Below, one piece after another: positions 1-8,018 of a stretch of 64,000 bases of DNA. The first letter of the stretch is position 1, and each line of letters opens with the position of its first letter. Location: contig JALNZE010000009.1 in the NCBI GenBank assembly GCA_023229465.1, positions 62,001-126,000 on the forward strand, in the 5' to 3' direction. The translations under genes were made by a program, and so were the position numbers. The DNA is from Chitinophagaceae bacterium. Lineage in GTDB: Bacteria > Bacteroidota > Bacteroidia > Chitinophagales > Chitinophagaceae. Below the pieces are notes generated by a model, which ran no database searches, was not told where the DNA came from, and worked only from the letters and a program-made list of their open reading frames with translations.

Positions 1-644
1 TACCGGTCACTCGCGTGCATGGTAACTACCCGGTTAGATATGCATTTCAATAATTCAATGGGGTCCTCACCCGCTAAATAGGTATTACTCGGATCATAGT
101 TTACCCCAAAAAAAGGATGATGGATACTATTCACCAGTTTGCAAAACACATCCATTTTTTGTGCAAACTCAGGATAGGTCCAGAAATCATCCTTATAATG
201 GTTCTCAATCATGAGCGTAATATTTCTTTCCTGTGCATAAGGCAGGCAATCATTTATACAGTCGGCTGCCAGCCGGATACCCTCATCCATAGAGAGCCCG
301 GGCCTGCGCTGGCCAGACAATACACGGCAATAGGAACCGCCTAAAGTATGCGTCATATCAATCCATCTTTTTTGTTTCACCATCTCTTTGTCACGGAATG
401 CTTTATCGGGATGTGTAAAATCTGGCGAACAGCACATCATAGGAATAACTTTACCATGTCCTTCCACCTGCTTTCGAAATTCGGGCCAGTTACGATCATC
501 ATTCATTTCTAAAAATCCGGCATACCATTCCAGGCCTTCTATATCCAATAAAACAGCCAGCTCAATCCATTCAGAAACACGCATGGTGCCATCTTTACAA
601 AGTGCCTGCATAAATGCTTTGGGGAATACGGCTAATTGGGGCAT
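1..644 (-). CDS. Sugar phosphate isomerase/epimerase, TIM-barrel (3' end outside window)
   Basis: The reading frame starts at the ATG at 642-644 and stays open for 214 codons to the window edge, so the C-terminus is missing. The sequence fits the xylose-isomerase-like TIM-barrel family. A strand-end glutamate lies in MIENHYKDDFW and a metal-type aspartate in FGVNYDPSNTYLAGEDP; both segments are typical of sugar-phosphate isomerases and epimerases. No signal peptide is visible, so it is probably cytoplasmic. It is the last visible gene of a leftward operon and starts 12 bases after the SDR gene stop. The substrate cannot be read from the sequence; isomerisation or epimerisation of a keto-sugar made by the upstream enzymes is an inference. 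Confidence 0.75.
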   Translation of the reverse strand, partial: MPQLAVFPKAFMQALCKDGTMRVSEWIELAVLLDIEGLEWYAGFLEMNDDRNWPEFRKQVEGHGKVIPMMCCSPDFTHPDKAFRDKEMVKQKRWIDMTHTLGGSYCRVLSGQRRPGLSMDEGIRLAADCINDCLPYAQERNITLMIENHYKDDFWTYPEFAQKMDVFCKLVNSIHHPFFGVNYDPSNTYLAGEDPIELLKCISNRVVTMHASDR

Positions 645-656
645 GTATACGCTTTA

Positions 657-1463
657 TTATTTTTTCGAATTTGCCGGAATGGTAGAACCATCTTTTGGAG
701 GGTTACGGCCAATAAAAGGATATTGTTCAAGGTCAACCACCTGACCACTAATGGGGCCGCTTTCATCTGCCAGCCAGTATATGGCTGCCGCCGCAATTTC
801 GGCGGGCCATAAAATGCGGCCCGCAGGTGCATAAACAGCAGGAAGGTCCTTATACCAATCATCTGCCAGTCCATGTTGTTTCTTTCTTTCCCTTTCTGTT
901 TCTGTTAATACCCAACCCGGATTGATCTGGTTTACCCTTACCCTATTTTCGCGGTGAAGTGTATCGCCCAGGTTACGCGTTAATGTCATCAATCCACCTT
1001 TGGAAACACTATAAGCAAGCAGGTTAGGTTCGCCACTATAGGCATTTACAGAACCTATATTCAATACACAACCCTGTTGTTCTGTTAAATAGGGGAGCGC
1101 TGCTTTAACTAATAAAAAAGGGGCAATGGTATTTACTTCCAGCAACTTTTGTAAAAATAGTTTGTCTGTGGTTTGTAAATTTGATGAGGCAACTATGGCT
1201 GCATTATTAACTACAGCATCCAACTTTCCAAATGTTTGTACAGCCAGTTGTACCAGGCGTTCCGGTGCGCCATCCGCACGCAGGTCCTCAATATGCAGTA
1301 CGGCATTGCCGCTGCCCAGTTCTGTCAATACCTCATGGCCCCATGCTTCTTCCAATCCATGTATCACCACTTTAGCGCCTTCTGCCACACAACGTATAGC
1401 AATGGCTTTTCCAATACCCGTAGTGCTGCCGGTAACGATGATCACTTTATTTTGTAAACGCAT
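657..1463 (-). CDS. SDR-family NAD(P)-dependent oxidoreductase
   Basis: This 268-residue classical short-chain dehydrogenase has the nucleotide-binding glycine motif TGSTTGIG at residues 11-18, the NNAA motif at 86-89, the catalytic serine at about 138 and the active-site YSVSK at 151-155. Length and motif order match the classical SDR family, cytoplasmic oxidoreductases acting on sugars, steroids or small alcohols. Only one base separates it from the upstream MDR dehydrogenase gene, so the two are surely co-transcribed and possibly translationally coupled. With a zinc-type dehydrogenase, a HUMPS enzyme and a sugar isomerase as neighbours, a sugar or sugar-acid substrate is likely (inference). 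The exact substrate is unknown. Confidence 0.85.
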   Translation of the reverse strand: MRLQNKVIIVTGSTTGIGKAIAIRCVAEGAKVVIHGLEEAWGHEVLTELGSGNAVLHIEDLRADGAPERLVQLAVQTFGKLDAVVNNAAIVASSNLQTTDKLFLQKLLEVNTIAPFLLVKAALPYLTEQQGCVLNIGSVNAYSGEPNLLAYSVSKGGLMTLTRNLGDTLHRENRVRVNQINPGWVLTETERERKKQHGLADDWYKDLPAVYAPAGRILWPAEIAAAAIYWLADESGPISGQVVDLEQYPFIGRNPPKDGSTIPANSKK

Positions 1464-1464
1464 T

Positions 1465-2502
1465 TTATACAGGTTTAAGTACGCTTTTTACAATATCGCC
1501 CTTGTGCATTTTTTCAAAAGCTTCCTGCCATTCGGTAATGGGCCATACGCCGCCTATGATAGGCTTTACATCCAACTGACCGCTGGCCAGTAGCGCGATT
1601 ACTTTTTCCCATATGGGCCAGTTATGGCTGAAGCTGCCCTGCAGGGTTACATTTTTCTGTACCAACTGATCTAATGAAAAGCCCAGGGGCTGCGGTCCCC
1701 AGCCTACCTTAGTAATATGGCCATTGGGCCTTACCAGTTGCAAAGCAATCTTCAGGGTGATGCTTGCACCTGCCGCGTCAATTATAAAATCGGCGCCTAA
1801 GCCATCCCTGCATTTGGCCCATTCTGTGGCATCACCTGTAATGGCCTCACAACCGTATTGTTTGGCAATGTTTAAACGGTTACGGTCATTCTCCAATCCA
1901 ACAATAGCAACTTCTGCTCCACATAATTTTGCCATAGCGGCACAAAGAATACCAATCGTGCCCGGGCCAAGAACAATCACCCTGTCTCCGGGCCTGATAT
2001 GTGCATTTCCTACCACGGCATTGTAAGCCACACAACAGGGTTCTGTAAGGCATGCCTGTTCAAAAGGAAGGGTATCGGGTATATGGTGCAGGCACCTTGC
2101 CGGTACCCTAACAAATTTTGTCATGGCCCCGTTTACGCCGTAGCCAAAACCTTTTCTATCGGGATCAAGGTTGTACAATCCTGTTCTGGATAAAGGGCTG
2201 TTGGGGTTAATGATGGCAGCGGTTTCACTCACTACCCGGTCACCTTCTTTCCAACCGGTAACCCTGCTGCCCAATGCTATGATATAGCCGCCAAATTCAT
2301 GCCCGAGTACAACCGGATAATTTACGGGCCAGCTATGGTCCGCTGTCCACTGGTGAAGGTCGCTTCCGCAAACGCCTACATTCACTACTTCCAGCAATAC
2401 ATCCTCTTCACCTATTTCCGGTTTGGCTATTTCCCTGATTTCTACAGATCCTTTTTCGGGTGCATAATTTACCACTGCGGCGGATACACTATTTGTACTC
2501 AT
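1465..2502 (-). CDS. Zinc-type alcohol/sugar dehydrogenase (MDR superfamily) lacking the structural-zinc cysteines
   Basis: This 345-residue protein has the medium-chain dehydrogenase layout. A GroES-like catalytic domain carries Cys45 (VCGSDLH), His68-Glu69 (GHEFGG) and Glu154 as likely catalytic-zinc ligands. A Rossmann domain follows with GPGTIG at 179-184. Polyol and threonine dehydrogenases normally have a four-cysteine structural-zinc lobe; here residues 96-113 read INPNSPLSRTGLYNLDPD and contain no cysteine, although the flanking family pattern is intact. The protein probably oxidises a secondary hydroxyl of a polyol, sugar or sugar acid with NAD(P). It lies 26 bases after the HUMPS gene in the same leftward operon. 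Confidence 0.85.
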   Translation of the reverse strand: MSTNSVSAAVVNYAPEKGSVEIREIAKPEIGEEDVLLEVVNVGVCGSDLHQWTADHSWPVNYPVVLGHEFGGYIIALGSRVTGWKEGDRVVSETAAIINPNSPLSRTGLYNLDPDRKGFGYGVNGAMTKFVRVPARCLHHIPDTLPFEQACLTEPCCVAYNAVVGNAHIRPGDRVIVLGPGTIGILCAAMAKLCGAEVAIVGLENDRNRLNIAKQYGCEAITGDATEWAKCRDGLGADFIIDAAGASITLKIALQLVRPNGHITKVGWGPQPLGFSLDQLVQKNVTLQGSFSHNWPIWEKVIALLASGQLDVKPIIGGVWPITEWQEAFEKMHKGDIVKSVLKPV

Positions 2503-2528
2503 GTATAAGAAGGTATTTACAGGTTGAA

Positions 2529-3236
2529 CTAATATTTATGAATGGCCACATCGCCATACGCGTGAATTTTTTCACAGATCAAACGAAGGGAATCTTCCAG
2601 GTTGCCACCGGCTGTTTTAAAAGCATCCGCGTCAATCGTAAGCGGTGCGCCCAATACCACCAATGGTGCGCCATAGGAAGGGCATTGTATGGCCTGTTCC
2701 AGCGATAAGCCCCCAACAGCCTGTACAGGTATCTGTACGGCATTTACAACTTCTTTCAATTGATCTAAAGGACTTGGCATTCGTAAACCCTGCGCGGCAA
2801 TACCTCTTCGTTCATCATAACCAATATGATGTATTACGTAATCGCAACCAAGGTCTTCCAGCCATTTCGCGGCTGCGATCATATCGGCACATCCCAGGTT
2901 ATCACCCATCACTTTGGCGCCAAAATCAAGGCCTGCTTTAACCACGCATTTTATGGTTTCCGCATGCGCACGGGCCATCACTACCACATGTGTAGCTCCG
3001 GCCCTGGCCATCATCTCTACTTCCAGGTACCCGCCATCCATTGTTTTAAGGTCGGCTACAATGGGTATGCCGGGGAAAGCTTCCCGCAATTTTTTCACAC
3101 CATGCAAACCTTCAGCCAATAGCAGCGGTGTACCTGCTTCTAACCAGTCAACACCTGCCCGCATGGCCATGGCTGCCGTTTCCAGGGCTTCATCAATATT
3201 AGTAAGATCGAGGGATATCTGAACAATGGGTTTCAT
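2529..3236 (-). CDS. HUMPS-family enzyme (3-hexulose-6-phosphate synthase / 3-keto-gulonate-6-phosphate decarboxylase-like)
   Basis: The protein is a single TIM barrel of about 235 residues from the orotidine-phosphate-decarboxylase superfamily. The HUMPS signature DLKTMD, which supplies the metal and phosphate site, is clear, and an IHHIGYDERRG segment corresponds to the family His/Asp loop. Known members make or cleave hexulose 6-phosphate with formaldehyde or decarboxylate 3-keto-L-gulonate 6-phosphate; the sequence does not decide between these. I chose the ATG at 3234-3236 because family members begin near MKP; an in-frame ATG at 3246-3248 adds four residues. It is the first gene of the leftward operon and probably carries the key carbon-carbon step. 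Confidence 0.8.
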   Translation of the reverse strand: MKPIVQISLDLTNIDEALETAAMAMRAGVDWLEAGTPLLLAEGLHGVKKLREAFPGIPIVADLKTMDGGYLEVEMMARAGATHVVVMARAHAETIKCVVKAGLDFGAKVMGDNLGCADMIAAAKWLEDLGCDYVIHHIGYDERRGIAAQGLRMPSPLDQLKEVVNAVQIPVQAVGGLSLEQAIQCPSYGAPLVVLGAPLTIDADAFKTAGGNLEDSLRLICEKIHAYGDVAIHKY

Positions 3237-3590
3237 GTAGGGTATCATTTATTGCTTCAAAGCCTGATTAGGAATGATAGATAAGGGCATTTGTAAAAAT
3301 GGCACATACCGTTTACATGGGTACCTCATAATTTCTTTTTTTTATCCTTCATAACCCGTGTATTTGAAGTGAATGTATAAATTGAATGATAAACCAATGA
3401 TTGAGTGGGGCAAAAAAAATTAGAAAATGAAATGCACTCTTTTAAAAGTCCTGGTCCTGTATCCTAAATATATTTCTTATATTTAGTCTTATCAAATATA
3501 CCTATCCTTTTAGTAGATGATACCTGATTTTTATTTTAAAATAGTTGCCCATCTTTTAGCTCTATAAATAGTTTTTTATACTTTACATAC
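3237..3590. other. Divergent intergenic region between the HUMPS operon and the DUF1080 gene
   Basis: This stretch of about 350 bases is AT-rich and holds no convincing gene. It must contain the promoters for both divergent units, but I found no clean TAnnTTTG box on either strand. The only structure noted is a 9-base inverted repeat, CTAAATATA at 3464-3472 with TATATTTAG at 3478-3486 and a 5-base spacer, which could be an operator or an incidental AT-rich palindrome. Confidence 0.4.
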
Positions 3591-4229
3591 ATGCTTATGA
3601 AATTCAAGGCCGGCTCCCTGCTTGTTATTATTGCAGTCTTATTTTGCTTTATTGGTAACAGCAAAACTGCCATAGCACCTGATTTGCCAAAGATGCAACC
3701 AGACTGGATTTCACTGTTTAATGGAAAGGACCTGACCGGTTTTACCAGCCGAGGTGACGCGGTATGGACGGTTAGGGATGGTGTATTGTTTGGTGAAGGA
3801 GGGCGTGGCCATATTTATGCAGATCCCGTGGTGAAAAATTTTGAAATAAAGGGTGAATTCCGGATAACTAATAAAGGAAAGGGAGCCAATAGCGGGTTAT
3901 ACTTTAGGGCGCACCCGCAAAAAGATGATCCAAATAGTTTTCCCGAAGGATATGAAGCGCAAATATGTAATAACCAGGAAGCCTCTACCGGGTGGTTATG
4001 GAAACCCGCAACACCAACCGGCAAAGCATCGGCCTTGCTTACGAAAGATGGCGAATGGTTTCAGATGCGGGTAAAAGCCATGGGAAGCCTTATTCAAATT
4101 TGGGTAAAGGATTCTCTGGTAATGACACACGCTGATGAGGAATACAAAGAGGGCCAGTTTGCTATCCAATGCCATAATGATCATATGCTGGTTGAAGTAA
4201 GAAACTTGTATTATAAAGCATTAAAATAG
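3591..4229 (+). CDS. Secreted DUF1080 (3-keto-disaccharide hydrolase-like) protein
   Basis: The protein has 212 residues, or 210 if the ATG at 3597 is used. A hydrophobic signal sequence covers about residues 8-28. The DUF1080 / concanavalin-like fold follows, with the family opening LFNGKDLTGF near residues 42-51, a core NSGLYFRAHP segment and the closing VEVRNLYYK. Members are exported beta-sandwich proteins; some hydrolyse 3-keto-glycosides. It is divergent from the sugar operon that contains two dehydrogenases, so an extracellular step releasing keto-sugars for that operon is a plausible inference. Catalytic residues are not certain. A strong bidirectional terminator follows at 4284-4313. 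Confidence 0.8.
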   Translation: MLMKFKAGSLLVIIAVLFCFIGNSKTAIAPDLPKMQPDWISLFNGKDLTGFTSRGDAVWTVRDGVLFGEGGRGHIYADPVVKNFEIKGEFRITNKGKGANSGLYFRAHPQKDDPNSFPEGYEAQICNNQEASTGWLWKPATPTGKASALLTKDGEWFQMRVKAMGSLIQIWVKDSLVMTHADEEYKEGQFAIQCHNDHMLVEVRNLYYKALK

Positions 4230-4283
4230 TGAGGGAACAGTCGGATACATCACATGTTTTGTGCCTGATAAGTATTTAAAAAG

Positions 4284-4313
4284 AAAAGGTCCTACTAAAA
4301 AGTAGGACCTTTT
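4284..4313. terminator. Bidirectional intrinsic terminator
   Basis: A perfect 13-base inverted repeat (AAAAGGTCCTACT / AGTAGGACCTTTT) has a 4-base AAAA loop. The A-rich left arm and T-rich right arm give U-tracts on both strands. It lies between the end of the rightward DUF1080 gene and the 3' end of the leftward tRNA-Arg, so it can end both transcripts. Confidence 0.85.
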
Positions 4314-4317
4314 AAAG

Positions 4318-4391
4318 TGACCGCGTCAGGATTCAAACCTGAAACCCCCTCATCCGTAGTGAGGTACTCTATTCAGTTGAGCTACGCAGCC
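4318..4391 (-). tRNA. tRNA-Arg (anticodon ACG)
   Basis: The minus strand folds as a complete 74-base cloverleaf without encoded CCA. The acceptor arms GGCTGCG and CGCGGTC pair with G-U wobbles. The D arm is GCTC/GAGT. The anticodon stem CCTCA/TGAGG encloses the loop CTACGGA, giving anticodon ACG, which reads CGN arginine codons after inosine modification. The T arm is TCAGG/CCTGA with the usual TTTGAAT loop. A terminator hairpin follows directly. Confidence 0.95.
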
Positions 4392-4465
4392 ATTTCCTGT
4401 TTAGGGCTGCAAATATAATATCAAAAAAAGAATTGGCAAAACCTATATCATGAACTTAGTCCTAA

Positions 4466-5245
4466 TTAATCCTGTTTATAGATACCCGCAGCCACTTTTT
4501 CTACCAGTTTTTTGGGCAATAGCCAGGTAAGGAAACTGCCCAATTGATTAATGAACCCGGTAATTGTCTCCGTTTTTCCGCTAAACATGGCATCTACAGC
4601 CAGTTTGGCCACTGCTTCTGCTGTCATATTCAGCTTTTCGCCCGCTTTAATGGCTTTGGCGCCTACATTGGCCCTGCTGGCAAAATCGGTATCGGTGCCA
4701 CCCGGACAAACCACAGAAACCGAAATAGGGGTATTGCGAAGCTCATATTGCAATCCACGGCTGAAACTGAGCAGGAACGACTTTGTAGCGGCATATACCG
4801 TTAATCCCGGAACGGCCTGGTAAGCGGCAGCACTGGCTATATTCAGGATATAACTCTTAGGGTATTTTATTAATTCGGGGATCAGCAGCGCTGAGAGTGC
4901 GATAGGGGTATTCATATTCACCTGCATCATTGCAGTATGTTCCGCGGCTGAATACCCGCTGAATGCCCCGCTAAGGCCATAACCGGCATTGTTTACCAAT
5001 ATATGAACGGGGTATCCCCTGTCTTTTACCCTGGCCATTATTTGTTCCGGCGCCTCAGTAGCAGAGAGATCAATGGCTAGCCAGTCTGTTTTGATTCCAT
5101 ACTGTTTGGCCAGGTCTTCGGCAATTGACTGTAATAACGGCCCCGACCTGGCTATCAGAAGCAGGTTTATTTGCCTGGAGGCCAGTTCGGCCGCAATGGA
5201 TTTGCCTATTCCTTTACTGGCGCCGGTAATAATTGCGTATGACAT
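4466..5245 (-). CDS. SDR-family short-chain dehydrogenase
   Basis: This 259-residue protein has TGASKGIG at residues 7-14, NNAG at 85-88, the catalytic serine at about 138 and YAATK at 151-155, so all classical SDR motifs are present. It resembles the DltE/YdfG-like group of cytoplasmic NAD(P)-dependent reductases with broad substrates. A hydrophobic C-terminal patch (GSFLTWLLPKKLVEKVA) could touch the membrane. It starts 17 bases downstream of the PhyH-type dioxygenase stop on the same strand, so the two probably share a transcript. The substrate is unknown. Confidence 0.85.
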   Translation of the reverse strand: MSYAIITGASKGIGKSIAAELASRQINLLLIARSGPLLQSIAEDLAKQYGIKTDWLAIDLSATEAPEQIMARVKDRGYPVHILVNNAGYGLSGAFSGYSAAEHTAMMQVNMNTPIALSALLIPELIKYPKSYILNIASAAAYQAVPGLTVYAATKSFLLSFSRGLQYELRNTPISVSVVCPGGTDTDFASRANVGAKAIKAGEKLNMTAEAVAKLAVDAMFSGKTETITGFINQLGSFLTWLLPKKLVEKVAAGIYKQD

Positions 5246-5262
5246 ACTGTAGGTAAACCCGT

Positions 5263-6075
5263 TTAATGGTGAACTTTTCCCGTAAACCGATGATAGAAGG
5301 GTGTTTTACTTTTCTCATGTTTTGGTTGGTACCTGCCCGTAATAAATGGTACATACATTACCCTTCTGCGGCTTTCTTCTCCAAATAAGGGTGATTGTTT
5401 AACGCGGTGCCATAACCGGCCATCGTGAACAGACAGGTCACCTGCCCGGATATTGAACCCTACCTCACGGCTGTCTTCGTTGTTATCAATAAAATACTTC
5501 TTCGCAAAAAGTAATTTCAACATGTTTTGTTTATGTGTTCCGGGTATCACACGTAATCCGCCATTTTCAAAAGGGCAATCATCCAGATGGATGCCTACAT
5601 TCAGCATGGGCATGATTTTCTGGCCAAGAAAAAGATCACGGGGGGCATCCGTATGCCAACCCATCTGCGTAAAACTACTGGTAGGGGTATTGATATAATT
5701 ATTGATTACCAGGCCGTCTTTCTCATTTTCCGCGATACGGCCCTCATAAGGGTAGAGAAATGCCTTTAACAACTGCAGGCGCGGATCATCTAACAGCTCA
5801 TGCAATTCTTTACTAAACAAAGAACTGAAACAAAGCCGTTGTATGGTTTTAGAACCATCTGCATTCTTTCCGAATTTTAAAGGAACGCCATTCACTTTTG
5901 CCCTTTCTTCCTCAATCCATAACAGTTCAAGGCGTTTACATTCTGCCAGATAGGTTGCTACTTGTTCTTTACTGATAAAATTCCTGAATACAATTACACC
6001 ATGCTCATCAAAAAAATCCAACTGTTCAGTTGTAACAGCATCACCCACCTGAAAATAACTATCCCACTTTTTCAT
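5263..6075 (-). CDS. Phytanoyl-CoA dioxygenase (PhyH) family protein
   Basis: The protein has about 270 residues. The iron site of Fe(II)/2-oxoglutarate oxygenases is visible: HTD in GWHTDAPRD at about residues 141-143 and a distal histidine in LWHRV at about 223, followed by an arginine-rich strand (SRRRVMYVPF) that could bind 2-oxoglutarate. I chose the ATG at 6073-6075; the frame can be extended nine codons to a TTG, which is less likely. Members hydroxylate lipids, amino acids or secondary metabolites. The only neighbour on the same strand is the downstream SDR, suggesting hydroxylation followed by oxidation or reduction (inference). Confidence 0.8.
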   Translation of the reverse strand: MKKWDSYFQVGDAVTTEQLDFFDEHGVIVFRNFISKEQVATYLAECKRLELLWIEEERAKVNGVPLKFGKNADGSKTIQRLCFSSLFSKELHELLDDPRLQLLKAFLYPYEGRIAENEKDGLVINNYINTPTSSFTQMGWHTDAPRDLFLGQKIMPMLNVGIHLDDCPFENGGLRVIPGTHKQNMLKLLFAKKYFIDNNEDSREVGFNIRAGDLSVHDGRLWHRVKQSPLFGEESRRRVMYVPFITGRYQPKHEKSKTPFYHRFTGKVHH

Positions 6076-6242
6076 TCGGTTCCCTCTTTTCTTTAATGAC
6101 AACTGTAATGTTAATTAATTATTATTAAATACCTTGAAGCAATACTTTTTGCAGATGATAAAAATAGTCATTTTGTTCATCGTTCTGCCACAGGTAAGGT
6201 ATAACAGGTTAATTTACACCGGTTATCGTATAAAATGAACCT

Positions 6243-7325
6243 ATGATATTTCGATGGATGCGCATACTATGGGTGGTTTTGGCAATGAATACGGTTATCT
6301 ATGCCCAAAATGACTCCGGTAAACCAAAACATTTGATGGTATTTCCGGTGGTGGCCCGCTCTATAGAAACCGGATGGTCATTCGGAACCGCCGGTTCTTA
6401 CACTTTTCATTTATCCAAACAAGACACTGTTTCCAGAACCTCAAACCTGCAGCTACTATTATTGTACTCTGCCAAAAAACAATTGGTTACCGCTATTAAT
6501 GGTTCGCAATATTTTGACAAGGAAAAATATATTGTGAATGAACAAATCTCTTTCAGCTCTTACCCAGATAAATTCTGGGGTATCGGAACCCATACACCTG
6601 ATAATGCAGAAGAACCCTATCAATTTAAACAGTACTATGTTTACCTGCATGTTTTACGAAAACTAGCCCCCCATTTGTTTGCTGGTCTTTTATTTGAAAT
6701 GCAAAAAGTATGGAAGGTTACTTACCAGGCAGGGGGGCTCTTTGAACAATTGAAAGTACCCGGTCGTGATGGGTATCTAATTGCCGGTTTGGGCGCCAGC
6801 CTTACCTACGATAAAAGAAACAACGCCTTTGCACCTGATAATGGGGTTTTTTGCCAGTTTTCTTTCAATCATTTCGATAAAATACTGGGTTCACAATTCA
6901 ATTACACCAATTTTGTACTCGACCTCAGAAAATATTTTCCCATCTTTAGCAAACAGGTACTGGCGCTGCAGTTTTTCAGTTTCAATAATACCGGTGAAGT
7001 ACCTGTTCGTAGCCTGGCATCATTTGGTGGCGCCAACAAAATGAGGGGGTATTATGAAGGAAGATATAAGGATATGAACCAGCTTGTCATCCAGGGTGAA
7101 TACAGGTTTCCTGTTTACAAAAGATTTAGCGCGGTTGCTTTTGCCGGCGGCGGAAATGTAAGTAATCAACTGAGAGACTATTCGCTGAACGACTTTAAAT
7201 TTTCTTACGGCGGTGGTATCAGATTTGCTTTGAATAAAAAAGAAAAATTGAACCTTCGGATAGATTATGGCATTGGGCAGGGAAAAAATAATGGATTTTA
7301 TCTTCAGTTAGGAGAAGTATTTTAA
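6243..7325 (+). CDS. BamA/TamA-like outer-membrane beta-barrel protein (surface antigen D15 type)
   Basis: This 360-residue protein starts with a signal peptide ending near VIYAQ and then consists of alternating amphipathic strands typical of an outer-membrane barrel. The segment FGGANKMRGYYEGRYKD resembles the Omp85 RGY barrel-lumen motif, and an aromatic residue closes the chain (LGEVF), as in outer-membrane proteins. No POTRA domain precedes the barrel, so it is a short Omp85-like barrel rather than BamA itself. It is divergent from the PhyH gene and convergent with the PAP2_C gene. Its role is unknown. Confidence 0.75.
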   Translation: MIFRWMRILWVVLAMNTVIYAQNDSGKPKHLMVFPVVARSIETGWSFGTAGSYTFHLSKQDTVSRTSNLQLLLLYSAKKQLVTAINGSQYFDKEKYIVNEQISFSSYPDKFWGIGTHTPDNAEEPYQFKQYYVYLHVLRKLAPHLFAGLLFEMQKVWKVTYQAGGLFEQLKVPGRDGYLIAGLGASLTYDKRNNAFAPDNGVFCQFSFNHFDKILGSQFNYTNFVLDLRKYFPIFSKQVLALQFFSFNNTGEVPVRSLASFGGANKMRGYYEGRYKDMNQLVIQGEYRFPVYKRFSAVAFAGGGNVSNQLRDYSLNDFKFSYGGGIRFALNKKEKLNLRIDYGIGQGKNNGFYLQLGEVF

Positions 7326-7347
7326 GCGTAGGACGACTTACCTTAAC

Positions 7348-7998
7348 TCAGTACTTCGCCACTTTCTTTCCCAGCAGGTAAATAATATACGTAATGATAA
7401 ATGCCGCCAATACATCGATTGTATAATGTATGTGCTGTACTAATACCAGTATGGCTACCGCCACCGTTGCCAATAGCGCCAGGATTTTCTCTTTTCTTTT
7501 TTGCAGGCTAAGGAATAGTAAGAACTGGGTTGAAGTATGGCCCGAATAAAAAAGATCTTTTGTGATAAAAGCCCGGGTGCCTCCATAGAATAAATTACTA
7601 AGGGGATCTTTCAACGGAATCAGTCCCATCGGTGGATTGAGTGGAAAAATACTTATCGTAATCATTCTGGATAGCAATAGAAGTATGAGTGAATAGAGCA
7701 CTACAATAAACAGGGAAGGACTTTGTGTACAACGGTAGGCAGTATAACCCGTCATTGACCAGATAATGATGAACATGGCAATGGATATATCCCTCGGTGG
7801 AATTAGCTGCAGTAGCCTGTCATTAAACTGCATGCCATTAATCAGTTCAATGTAGGCAAAAAAATAGGGTAATGCCATTAGTACGGCAATCAATACAATC
7901 GTTCCAATTATAATTTTAATCCTGTATACCGGAGTATGCCAGGCAATCTTCCAGGTATCTGCCTGCCTATTTGCAGCAAGGGGCTGTTCTTCCATCAT
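7348..7998 (-). CDS. PAP2_C membrane phosphotransferase, sphingomyelin-synthase-like
   Basis: This 216-residue integral membrane protein has about six hydrophobic helices. The segments KDLFYSGHTS (His154) and HYTIDVLAAF (His191, Asp195) match the two catalytic motifs of the sphingomyelin-synthase branch of PAP2 enzymes, which move a phospho-headgroup from a glycerophospholipid to a ceramide. Both catalytic histidines and the aspartate are present. Bacteroidota are known to make sphingolipids, so a ceramide headgroup transferase is a good inference; a simple lipid phosphatase is the alternative. It lies 20 bases after the nagB stop but has its own promoter-like TATTTTTG box at 8000-8007. The start could be 7998 or the second ATG at 7995. 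Confidence 0.8.
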   Translation of the reverse strand: MMEEQPLAANRQADTWKIAWHTPVYRIKIIIGTIVLIAVLMALPYFFAYIELINGMQFNDRLLQLIPPRDISIAMFIIIWSMTGYTAYRCTQSPSLFIVVLYSLILLLLSRMITISIFPLNPPMGLIPLKDPLSNLFYGGTRAFITKDLFYSGHTSTQFLLFLSLQKRKEKILALLATVAVAILVLVQHIHYTIDVLAAFIITYIIYLLGKKVAKY

Positions 7999-7999
7999 T

Positions 8000-8007
8000 C
8001 AAAAATA
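8000..8007 (-). promoter_or_regulatory. TATTTTTG promoter -7 box for the PAP2_C gene
   Basis: On the minus strand TATTTTTG matches the Bacteroidota -7 consensus TAnnTTTG. Its last base lies one base from the first ATG and four bases from the second (7993-7995), predicting a nearly leaderless transcript. Confidence 0.45.
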
Positions 8008-8018
8008 GCTACTCTCAT

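Noticed and set aside
657..874. Small frames opposite or inside the SDR and other long genes
   Set aside because: These are alternative-frame shadows without promoter, family motif or plausible composition.
3464..3486. 9-base AT-rich inverted repeat as a defined operator
   Set aside because: It is short, AT-only in character and in an AT-rich gap, so chance is likely; kept only as a note in the intergenic entry.
4318..4391. tRNA-Arg as an attachment site of an integrated island
   Set aside because: No integrase, phage gene or direct repeat of the tRNA end is seen on either side; both flanks look like ordinary chromosome.
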